A stretch of 37,230 nt of DNA, from assembly GCF_000255705.1 (NCBI RefSeq), contig NZ_JH636439.1:1812014-1849243 (forward strand), read 5' to 3'. The translations under genes and the position numbers were made by a program. The notes below the pieces were generated by a model. It worked only from the letters and a program-made list of their open reading frames with translations, ran no database searches and had not been told where the DNA came from. How positions within the stretch are numbered: the first letter of the stretch is position 1; each line of letters opens with the position of its first letter. Of this stretch, positions 30,249 through 37,230 are shown one piece after another. The DNA comes from Zavarzinella formosa DSM 19928. GTDB taxonomy: Bacteria; Planctomycetota; Planctomycetia; Gemmatales; Gemmataceae.

Positions 30249-31529
30249 TCAACGGCGGTCGCGGCTCATGCGTTCGCTGGCATAACGGGTGGCGGCCCCG
30301 GCGCGGGCATAGGCGGCATCGGCGAGGTCGCCAAGCGTCGCCCCGCCGTAAAGCGATCGGCATGCTTCATCCGCAAGGTCGATCAGCGTGGGAAAGCCGC
30401 GATGCTCTTGAAGAATGCTGTCGGCCATCGCAATCCGCACGGCGATGGCGGCGTGGTCCTCATGGGCGTAAAAAACCTGGGCCGGGGCGAAGGGCGAGGC
30501 CCGATACACGCCGCACACGACCCGGGCGGCCACTTGATCGCGGAAGCGGACCAGCCATTGGTCAGTGGCCAGCGGCACGCCATCCCAGCGGTTGTCCACC
30601 GTCACCGCCGGATGGAAGCGGGCGTTATCGATGAACTCGGCCAGCCGGTCCCGCAAGGTGTCCACTATGGCGTATTCCAGCGGTCGCAGACTGTGGCCGA
30701 TGGTCAGCAGCACGCGGTCGGCCGGTTCGCTGGAGACGAACACGAACTTTCGATGCCCTTCCGCCAACTGCCGGATCGCCTTCACCGACTCGATCATCAA
30801 GTCGGCGCTCCCCGCCCCGCCCATCAACAGTTCATGGGCCGCCGGGTTGCCGTGCCCCATGCGCCACGGGGCCGTCGATTTGTAAGCGAGAACGGCTCGC
30901 TCAGCGTAAGTCATTACTCCCCGCCGGGCAAGTTGCGACAGCGGATCGCCGGAGGAATCATGGTTCTGCGCCCCCCGATATTGTCGGCGAGTGAGAAGAT
31001 CCAGCACCTCGTTCACCGGGTCTTCGTGGGTTCGCCGAAGGTCACGCCGGAACAAACGGGTTGCCCAACCGCCGCCGTCGCCCTGATACGAAACGAGGCT
31101 GACGCCGATCTGATGAATCGTCAGCGGGATGGTGTCGTGACACTGGCTGGTGCCGTCGCACGCCTCGACCGCCCCGCGAAAGAGCAAGCCCCGGTGAATC
31201 GCCTTTAACTCATCAATCGTGGTTTTGTGGACGCCGGCATTCTTCGGGGCGCCGTCGATAAACGCCAGTTTCGGGTGAACTTCCTCGCGAATGCGGAGTT
31301 CGGCTTCCCCCTCCAGACTCACCGCCTCGGCCACTTCATCCTCGACCCGGCGATATTCGGCATCCAGGTTTTGGCCGGCCCGCCAGGAATCGAGATTCAT
31401 CACGCTGGCGAGGTCTTCGCCGAAACCATCGCGGAAGGCCTCCGGCGTGCAGCCGTCAATGCCCGTCGCGGCGGGGCGAATCGGCCCGGCGGATCGGCCG
31501 GCGAGAAGGGGGATGGTGTCTGGTTTCAC
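30249..31529 (-). CDS. NurA-like nuclease candidate, partner of HerA
   Basis: The 426-aa protein is encoded directly upstream of the HerA-type ATPase. The start is a GTG at 31527-31529 with GGAG eight bases upstream. LAFIDGAPKNAGV (about residues 88-100) resembles the x-D-G motif that opens the RNase-H-like fold of NurA nucleases. FVFVSSEPADRVLLTIGHSL and VVCGVYRASPFAPAQVFYAH could provide later strands of that fold, and FPTLIDLADEACRSLYGG near the C-terminus is where NurA has its last acidic and helical elements. I cannot confirm every catalytic acid. The assignment rests mainly on this motif, on length and on the adjacent HerA, so treat it as probable. If it is right, the pair would form a DNA-degrading complex. 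Confidence 0.6.
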   Translation of the reverse strand: MKPDTIPLLAGRSAGPIRPAATGIDGCTPEAFRDGFGEDLASVMNLDSWRAGQNLDAEYRRVEDEVAEAVSLEGEAELRIREEVHPKLAFIDGAPKNAGVHKTTIDELKAIHRGLLFRGAVEACDGTSQCHDTIPLTIHQIGVSLVSYQGDGGGWATRLFRRDLRRTHEDPVNEVLDLLTRRQYRGAQNHDSSGDPLSQLARRGVMTYAERAVLAYKSTAPWRMGHGNPAAHELLMGGAGSADLMIESVKAIRQLAEGHRKFVFVSSEPADRVLLTIGHSLRPLEYAIVDTLRDRLAEFIDNARFHPAVTVDNRWDGVPLATDQWLVRFRDQVAARVVCGVYRASPFAPAQVFYAHEDHAAIAVRIAMADSILQEHRGFPTLIDLADEACRSLYGGATLGDLADAAYARAGAATRYASERMSRDRR

Positions 31530-31562
31530 GGTATTGTCTCCGGGATATGTTCCCGTGGCTGA

Positions 31563-32294
31563 TCAGGAGTTCGACAAATTCGCGAGATTATTTGTCAGGG
31601 ACTTTAACCAATGCCCGCCGCCGGGGGCCAGTGGCACAAACTCCCGGGCGTAAATTCTGGCCATTTCCGATGGCAAACCAAAGTTCGTCGTCAGTTCATG
31701 TTCGATATCCGCCATGCTGGCGTTAGGCATCAACCTGCTTCGCACCACGGCGGCCGGGGCCAGTAGTTCGCAGGCCAGCCGGTCGGCCTCGGCTTCGACT
31801 GAGTTGATGTCCAACGAGGATGCTTTTCCGTCAATCAGTCGAAGATGCGGCCCCAAGGGAACACCGCGCAGGGCGCCATGAATCGCCTCCGTCGGCGTCG
31901 GCGGCCGGTCGCCATCCAAAACGGCGAGGATGCCTGTTCCCATCAGGGCGACACACCGTTCGCGAGGCTGACGATAGTGCCGCAGGACATGGGCCATTTC
32001 ATGGGCGAGCGTATAACGCTGCTCATCTTCCGCATCGTCATTTGAGACAAAGAGAAAAGCCTCCCCGCGCCAGGCGAAGACGCAGCCCTGCAATGGCCGC
32101 TCATCGCCCACATTCGCAATTGGAAGTCCGCACCGGCCCAGATACTCACTCACGGAAACCGTCGTCAACCGGGGCAAGTCCGCCACGACGACATTCGCCG
32201 GGCCAAACGCCAATTCTTCTCGAAAGTCACGCGGGAAACATGTCGGCGTCGGTAGGACGCGGGCGAGTTCCAAAATCCAGACGGGTGGCGTCAT
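31563..32294 (-). CDS. ImmA/IrrE-family (M78) zinc metallopeptidase
   Basis: This is a 243-aa protease of the family that cleaves repressors or sigma/anti-sigma partners under stress or infection. The zinc site is clear: YTLAHEMAHVLRHY with H98-E99-x-x-H102, then EAEADRLACELLAP at about 167-180 supplying the third ligand, a typical M78 arrangement. The N-terminal part (residues 1-90) shows no further recognisable domain. The start overlaps the stop of the 122-aa gene in an ATGA, so the two are translated together, as is usual for ImmA-type proteases and their helix-turn-helix partners. In this operon it probably controls expression or activity of the NurA-like and HerA-type proteins. Confidence 0.88.
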   Translation of the reverse strand: MTPPVWILELARVLPTPTCFPRDFREELAFGPANVVVADLPRLTTVSVSEYLGRCGLPIANVGDERPLQGCVFAWRGEAFLFVSNDDAEDEQRYTLAHEMAHVLRHYRQPRERCVALMGTGILAVLDGDRPPTPTEAIHGALRGVPLGPHLRLIDGKASSLDINSVEAEADRLACELLAPAAVVRSRLMPNASMADIEHELTTNFGLPSEMARIYAREFVPLAPGGGHWLKSLTNNLANLSNS

Positions 32295-32659
32295 GGCGGG
32301 GCCTCCGGCGGCGGGTCAACTTGCCGGGCGGCCATCAGGTGGCCTACATCCGTCGGCCGCCCTTGATCCCGAAGTCGCCAAACCACCCGGCTATGCCGGA
32401 CCACCTCCGCCAGCCGACCCATGTCGGCCGGGAACCGGGCGACGATGGCCTCTAAATCTTCTCGGAAATCCTCCGCATCTTCCCGTGGCATCCGGCATAA
32501 TCGCAAGTTTGTCAACATGGCTTCCGGGCAGGCCAGGTGGGATGCCAGTGATAGATCATCCCAGCCTCGCGCCTCGGCGAATGCGGCCAAGGCGGAAGCG
32601 AGAAAGAATCGCTCCCGTTTGGCTCGTTCCAAAAAGCGAGGCAATGCGTCGTCAGCCAT
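32291..32659 (-). CDS. Small helical protein, probable partner of the ImmA/IrrE protease
   Basis: The protein has 122 aa and begins MADDALPRFLERAKRERFF. The stretch AFAEARGWDDLSLASHLACP followed by EAMLTNLRLCRMPR has the pattern of a helix-turn-helix or similar helical DNA-binding domain (a G-W turn, then LASHLACPEAMLTNL). The rest is helical and charged. There is no catalytic motif. It overlaps the sigma-factor gene by 8 bp upstream and the ImmA/IrrE gene by ATGA downstream, which supports a role as the regulator or substrate of that protease. I do not recognise the exact family. Confidence 0.6.
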   Translation of the reverse strand: MADDALPRFLERAKRERFFLASALAAFAEARGWDDLSLASHLACPEAMLTNLRLCRMPREDAEDFREDLEAIVARFPADMGRLAEVVRHSRVVWRLRDQGRPTDVGHLMAARQVDPPPEAPP

Positions 32660-33263
32660 GAGTTTCCCCCCATCGGATGATCCGCTGATTGTTCCGGTCT
32701 TTCACCTGTTTCACCCGTCGCCGCTGCTCATCAGGCGGTAGATCGCCAAAGCCCAAGGCTTGGGCGAAAATTTCGGTGCGCCGTTCGCCGCTCAGTTGCA
32801 AGTGAAGGCATTGCCGTTCAGGCTCCGTCCAATCGCGGGTCAATTGGACCATCAACACTCTTCCTTCATTGATGGTCTCTTCCCGCACCAGATTGTCGAG
32901 GGCCTCCTCCGACTCTCCATGATTCCCGGCCGCTTCAGCAAGTTCGACAGATTCTTCCCGGTTTCGGTGGTGCCTCGCCTCGCGCGCCATCAGGTTTCTC
33001 AAATCACGCCCGGCCGTGAATAACAACCATCCCCCCAAATCCCGTTGAAGCGGATCGAATGACGTGGGGTTATTCAAGTAGCTCATGATTGCATCGCTCA
33101 CCGCCGTGTGGATCAAATCGGGATCGACATGGCGGCCGGAACGATTGCGGAGAACTGTTGTCAGCCAATTGAGATAGCGGGGAACATAATCATTGGCGGC
33201 AGTCGGATCACCGGACACCAACCGGAGGTAGAACGCCATCCCCATTTCACGAGTCGGGAACAT
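32652..33263 (-). CDS. ECF-type sigma factor (planctomycete short variant)
   Basis: The product is about 203 aa and should direct RNA polymerase to specific promoters. Region 2 is seen in DYVPRYLNWLTTVLRNR, VDPDLIHTAVSDAIMSYL, FDPLQRDLGGWLLFTAGRDL and RNLMARE. Region 4 is seen in WTEPERQCLHLQLSGERRTE and IFAQALGFGDLP, ending with a basic helix (RRRVKQVKDRNNQRI). The start is uncertain: a GTG at 33269, and ATGs at 33263, 33245 and 33239 all lack a clear Shine-Dalgarno. I give the ATG at 33263. It is first in the operon that ends with HerA and overlaps the next gene by 8 bp. It may control its own operon. The 225 bp upstream, to the IS630-type copy, hold nothing else I can support. Confidence 0.75.
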   Translation of the reverse strand: MFPTREMGMAFYLRLVSGDPTAANDYVPRYLNWLTTVLRNRSGRHVDPDLIHTAVSDAIMSYLNNPTSFDPLQRDLGGWLLFTAGRDLRNLMAREARHHRNREESVELAEAAGNHGESEEALDNLVREETINEGRVLMVQLTRDWTEPERQCLHLQLSGERRTEIFAQALGFGDLPPDEQRRRVKQVKDRNNQRIIRWGETHG

Positions 33264-33489
33264 GACCACATCCGGGTTGCGACATCACTGAAGATGGTTT
33301 GATTAGAACCGATGAACCCACGCATGTCTACGAATGAATCAGTGCGACCACGATCTGCTCGGATGTTTTGTCGAGACATGTCGTTGATTCCGGTCCCGTG
33401 CCATCCCGATGTCGTTCGCCGCCTCCCCTCGCGTCAAGCGTCGCAACAAGGCCGCGTTCACCAAACGAATGGCCGCTCCCTGCCGCCCA

Positions 33490-34322
33490 AATGTTGCATC
33501 CACCAAGTATCTCATACACTATTTGGCGCTTCATTTTTGGCAGAAAACTCCGTATGCCACGACGAGTTTGGAAGCCACTACGTCTCCGGGAGATGACAAC
33601 CGAGGAACGGGCTGAAATCACCCGCCTGACTCGTTCCCGTTAATCCGAGGCCTGGGTCGTTGAACGAGCCGCCATCCTCCTGGTTTTCGCCGACGGCGAG
33701 AAGCCGACCCACATTGCCCGTCGGCCGGACGTCACCCAGATCAATGTGTACGGCCGCCTGCGCCGATTCAACCGGGCCGGAATCGGTCAAGGGCTTCCCC
33801 GGCCGGGACCGCCCGGCGACTCGGGCGACGCAGGACGCCGACGACGGGCGGCGAGGCACGGGCTATGTCTTCGGGGCCTTTCGGCCAACCACCGGGGAGG
33901 CGTTCACCCACTCGTATGCGCGCCGCACCGGGGAGAACTAGATCAATTTTCTGAAGAGGGTCGAGCAATGGCTGACGGCCGACGTTATCTGCGTCTACGC
34001 CATCCTCGACAACCTGGCCGCCCACGGGTCGAGGGACATGCTGCTGTTCAACATGGCGTACCTGAGGCGGGAGTTTGTCTTCCAACCGGTCGCGACGGCG
34101 TACTTGAACCTGATCGAGCCGTGTTGGAAGGCACTGTGATCCCTGGTGCTTAAGGGCCGCCTGTTCGGAACATGGCATGAAATCGTTGCGGCGATCAACC
34201 AGGCGACGACCTACTGGAACTCGCACCGACATCCGTTTCACTTGGGCCGACGACGGCGCCACCGACCGGCCGGCGTCACTACCCCGCCTCTGTACGCTAA
34301 CTTGGCGGATGCACCACTAAAT
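33490..34322 (+). pseudogene. IS630-type transposase, second decayed copy with both ends
   Basis: This is the same family as the copy at 1-292/1909-2382. The left end, near 33491, reads GTTGCATCCACCAAGT, which pairs with the right end AACTTGGCGGATGCACCACT at about 34300-34320. The protein starts MPRRVWKPLRLREMTTEERA with a helix-turn-helix (HIARRPDVTQINVYGRLRRF). It has an in-frame stop near 33641. It has also lost the middle of the gene: after FNRAG it jumps to PESVKGFPG, so the first catalytic Asp is missing. It then continues GYVFGAFRPTTG, VYAILDNLAAHGSRDML and LNLIEPCWKAL, with further stops at 33941 and 34138. It is inactive. Confidence 0.8.
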
Positions 34323-34366
34323 ATCGCAAGGGTACGCATCAGGATACATGGGGCCGCTATTATACT

Positions 34367-35380
34367 TCACGCGGCCAAGAGTGAGACATCATCAAACTCT
34401 TGGAAATTGAATGTCATCAACTTGGAGAACTGGTCGGTGTGAGTCGTCGACACGCCATCCAAAACCTGTTGGACGGCGGCCCGAAAATCGGCGAAAGCCG
34501 GGCGGTATCGACTGTGGGCCGCCTTCCGTTTTGTGAACCGCCAGAGCTGTTCAATCAGATTCAAATTTGGCGAATAGAACGGCAGGAACAACAACTCAAT
34601 GTTCAATTCCCCGGCCAGCGCCTTCACCGTGTTGTTGCGTTGATATCTGGCGTTGTCCAACGCCAAGGTGACCGTCCCGGCCAGCCGGCGGCTGGCGATT
34701 GCCTGGAGCGGTTCGCCCATCGTCTCCTTGTTCACCACCGTCGTGTTGGTGATGACGACCAATTCTCGCGTGACCGCATTCCAAGCCCCCAAAACGTTCA
34801 ATCACTGGCGACCCAAGGCGGCCCGGACGAACACCCGGCGATTGACCACAGACAACAGAGAAACGTGCCAGACACAAAATGAGCGGCGTCCACAAAGAAC
34901 ACATGCCCCCGGCCAGCGACGTTCTCGTCCAGCCGGGGTTTCAGTTGGTTGTCGAGAAACTCCCGCTGCTCCCGGACATGGTCTGGCAGTTTTCTGGGAG
35001 CGGCACGGGGATAGCGCGCGTCCGTTGCCAGCGGAAGCCAAGCCAGGCCAGGAATTGACGCACTTGGGTTGGTCCGCGTCGCAAGCCCGTGAGCGTTTCG
35101 ATCCGTTCGGCGGCCTCGGCCACCGTTCGGACCGGAAAGGCGGTCAGTGAATTCTTGATGATCTCGATATTGTCGGCCAGGTCATTGACCGAACCGGTCA
35201 CGTCCCATTGCCGCAGGACGTCGAAACCGCCATCACGGTACTCGGCCACCTACCGCTGAACGGTCGCCCGCCCCAACCCGGCGATGACTGCCGCCTTCGC
35301 CCGGGTCAACTGGCAATGCGACAGCCACAGGACGAGCATTTTGCGGCGGACATGGCCTCGGGGTGAAACTCCCGTTCGGC
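34367..35380 (-). pseudogene. IS630-type transposase of a different subgroup, multiply broken
   Basis: Read on the minus strand, it begins near 35340 with LSHCQLTRAKAAVIAGLGRA (helix-turn-helix). It passes a TAG at about 35250, then continues YRDGGFDVLRQWDV to TQVRQFLAWLGFRWQRTRAI. Frameshifts follow, through GHVFFVDAAHFV (first catalytic Asp). After a stop at 34802 it gives LNVLGAWNAVTRELVVITNT, TLALDNARYQRN (second Asp) and LPFYSPNLNLIEQLWRFTKR (catalytic Glu), ending FQEFDDVSLLAA. The domain order and the DDE triad are those of an IS630-type enzyme, but it differs from the copies at 1 and 33490. At least two stops and several frameshifts make it dead. The C-terminal 144 codons remain open. 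Confidence 0.8.
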
Positions 35381-35559
35381 GTTCACGATTTGTTGTTCGT
35401 CGCCGGTCAGGCTGATGGGAAACCAAACCATCCGTGGCTCCATGTCCGGGAAAACGGCGAGTGCCGTTCACGGTTCCCGAGCATACGCCAGCACAAGCCA
35501 AAACGGAATGTTCATCGTAGCCTCGCGAAGTATAAGACTGATGACACGCCGCTCCAGCC

Positions 35560-35758
35560 ACGACGGCCTGTGCGGCGACCCCGTTATACGTCCCGTTGGA
35601 AGAAGCCAGACGTCTCCTTGGCGGCATCTCGGAATCAATGGTGTTCAAGCGGGTGAAGCTCAGTGACATCCCGGCTCCGGTTTCCGTCGGCGGTAGCACG
35701 ATGTGGCAGGTGAAAGACCTGGAGAAATGGGCCGACTCATTGTCTCCGGAGAAGTGAC
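35560..35758 (+). CDS. Short excisionase/AlpA-like DNA-binding fragment
   Basis: An open stretch reads VPLEEARRLLGGISESMVFK then RVKLSDIPAPVSVGGSTMWQ and VKDLEKWADSLSPEK before TGA at 35756-35758. The pattern of a helix-turn-helix followed by a wing and a short last helix (DLEKWADSL) is that of AlpA/excisionase-type winged-helix proteins, which usually sit next to tyrosine recombinases, as here. There is no convincing start codon or ribosome site; upstream in the same frame there are stops at about 35533-35541. It may be 5'-truncated. The stretch between the IS630-type remnant and this fragment (35380-35560) shows nothing else I can support. Confidence 0.45.
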
Positions 35759-35836
35759 GAGATTAGGCGACTCAGGGAATCGGCCTCGATTATCATCCAG
35801 TGCGCTCTTCAAAGCGTTTCAAGAAGGGAGCCTGTC

Positions 35837-37140
35837 ATGAACAGGCCCAGGAAAAAGACCATCATCCACCATGAGTCGCCGAACGGCACCCGTTGCAAGG
35901 TCGGCACGCCTGGAGGCGTTTGCGACGGACGGAGTCTAAGAAGTATTACGCCCAAGATCATCATTACTGGCGTCAGGAAGTCCATCCCCCTCTGCGCTCA
36001 CCACCAAGCCTCCTGCGAGATGCTGAAGCGGCTGCAGATCGAGGCCGCCGCGCGGTGACTGGACATCGCAGACAGGGCCGGAAGGCACAAGGGCAAGACG
36101 CTCAAGGTCCCCGCTCGACGAGTGGGAAGAGGACACTATCAACGGCGGGGCCACCGAGGATCACGCCGAACCTCGAGCTGTCCGATGCCGAACGGTCTTC
36201 GACATCGCGGAATAGAGGGCTCCTGCCGACGTAGATCTGGTCGAGCTGCGGGAGTCGATCCGGCTGTTGAAAGAAGCCAAGGGGTTGAGCGAGATCAAAC
36301 CCACGCCCATTACGTGGCCGCGCTTCGCCAGTTCGGAAAGTGGCTCGTGCACAACAATCGGACCAAAAAAAAACCCTTCGAGAGGCTCGACACCGTCAAG
36401 GCGATCCGGCAGGCCACGACGCGAGCTTGCCTCCGAGGAACTCGACATCATGCTGACTGCGACACAGAACAGCCGAAGCGGGGGAATCTGTCCGGTCTCC
36501 AACGGGCATGGTTGCACATAGTGGCCGCCGAGACGGGCTACCGGGCCTCCGAACTTGCCAGCGTGACACCTTTGAACTTTACTTCGGGAGAACGCCCCTT
36601 GCTCTCCGTCGGCGACGACGTCACGAAGAACAACAAGGACGCCGGACAACCGCTGCCGCCCTCCATGGCCGCTCCTCTGGAGAGCTGGGTGAGAACTTTG
36701 CCGCCGACCGCTCCGCTCTGGCCGGGCCTTGGGGCAGCCCACAAGCAGGGTGGCAAGATGCTGAAGCAGGATGCGGCGGCGGCAAGATCGGCATGGATCG
36801 CAAAAGCTGCAATCCCGGAGGAAAAGGCAATGCGGGAAGCGTCATTCTTCCTGCAGCCCAAGGACGCGAAAGGGCTACTGATCGACTTCCACGCCCTGCG
36901 TCACACGTACATCGATCACCCGGTGGTCTGGAGCAACCCCGCGAATCGTGACTGATCGACTTCCACGCCCTGCGTCACACGTACATCACTTTGCTGGCAA
37001 GGTCGGGGGATTTCTCCCAAGGCCCTCATGGAATTGGCCCGTCATGGCACTCTGAAACTGTCCATGAGGTATGCCCATGCCGACGAAACCGAGAAACGCA
37101 ACGCTGTTATCTGGGTGATGGAAGATGGTTTTGGTTGCTC
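35837..37140 (+). pseudogene. Tyrosine recombinase (phage-type integrase), broken
   Basis: The reading starts at an ATG with AAGGGAG upstream and gives MNRPRKKTIIHHESPNGTRC. Pieces of an N-terminal arm and core-binding domain follow in alternating frames (SKKYYA, VRKSIPLCAHHQASCEMLKR, VAALRQFGKWLVHNN, ELASEELDIMLTATQNS). The catalytic domain is recognisable: AAETGYRASELASVTPLNF (first Arg), IDFHALRHTYI (H-x-x-R) and LSMRYAHADETEKRNAV (Tyr). Several frameshifts and a stop near 36058 break it. A perfect 37-bp duplication around 37 bp of foreign DNA is inserted at the HALRHTYI codons (36877-36987). The remainder of the window (37140-37230) has no feature I can support. The enzyme would once have integrated a prophage or genomic island. 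Confidence 0.75.
36877..36987 (+). repeat. Perfect 37-bp duplication flanking 37 bp of unique DNA (possible ectopic spacer insertion 3)
   Basis: Positions 36877-36913 and 36951-36987 are identical over exactly 37 bp (they start ACTGATCGACTTCC and encode LIDFHALRHTYI); the bases on either side differ. The 37 bp between them (36914-36950) are unique and end the reading frame with a TGA. The lengths equal the CRISPR repeat (37 bp) and a typical spacer (34-40 bp), and the unit is 74 bp. Removing one copy plus the insert restores the recombinase motif running from HALRHTYI into TLLARSG. In plus orientation the target shares CCACG at positions 13-17 with the plus-strand CRISPR repeat, but overall identity is low (14 of 37). 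Confidence 0.75.
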
Positions 37141-37230
37141 ATGGCCGCCGCAATGATACGGACTCCGGTGGAGTTCCGTACAGTAAGGTATCAGCGTTGA
37201 AAAAATCTACCGACAAACGGGTTGGATGAT

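Noticed and set aside
29886-31208. Long plus-strand open frame opposite the HerA and NurA-like genes
   Set aside because: It is a shadow of GC-rich coding sequence; the minus-strand frames carry the family motifs and ribosome sites.
33270-33489. Open frames between the sigma factor and the IS630-type copy
   Set aside because: Short, no ribosome sites and no recognisable motifs on either strand; I see no supported gene, tRNA or repeat here.

Overview
The window looks like a piece of a planctomycete chromosome (Gemmata-like). The reasons are the high GC content, heavily decayed IS630/IS4-type transposases, a short divergent ECF-type sigma factor, and a type I-G (formerly I-U) CRISPR-Cas locus with a Cas4-Cas1 fusion. 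The taxonomic call is inference from gene content; no rRNA or other marker is present.

Layout. Positions 1-2382 hold a dead IS630-type element that is itself split by an IS4-type element (about 291-1908), also dead. Positions 2399-18370 are one very large CRISPR array: 218 repeats and 217 spacers by hand count. It is transcribed right to left, with degenerate (oldest) repeats at the left end. Positions 18371-18756 are the leader. Positions 18757-27654 hold the cas operon on the minus strand: cas4-cas1, cas2, csb1 (Cas7), csb2 (Cas5/Cas6-like), and a Cas3 whose C-terminus is fused to a Cas8-like Cas3-extension domain. A 73-aa protein of unknown function (27832-28053) lies just upstream. Positions 28054-28385 are an AT-richer intergenic region holding a two-repeat degenerate mini-CRISPR on the plus strand. 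Positions 28386-33263 hold a minus-strand operon: sigma factor, small helical protein, ImmA/IrrE protease, NurA-like protein and HerA-type ATPase. Positions 33490-37230 hold two more dead IS630-type transposases, an excisionase-like fragment and a dead tyrosine recombinase.

Two things stand out. First, upstream of the cas genes, two degenerate repeats keep the CRISPR repeat's TGGCCGAATT core and its flanking TTCCA, but carry different, compensated stems. They sit exactly one array unit apart around a 35-nt spacer-like segment. This is the architecture of crRNA-like regulators (CreA/CreR type) and would be a type I-G example. Second, three dead mobile genes in the window each contain a perfect 37-39-bp duplication flanking 33-37 bp of unique DNA (unit 72-74 bp). 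This is the geometry of a Cas1-Cas2 spacer integration, but it lies outside the array. One of the three target sites resembles the CRISPR repeat (21 of 37 positions, including GAATTGA-GC at the end). A diverged, in-frame example of the same geometry sits inside cas3. These look like off-target (ectopic) spacer integrations.

Together the cas genes would acquire spacers (Cas4-Cas1, Cas2), make crRNA and form the effector (Csb1, Csb2, Cas8-like domain), and degrade targets (Cas3). The neighbouring HerA/NurA/ImmA operon may be a second defence module.
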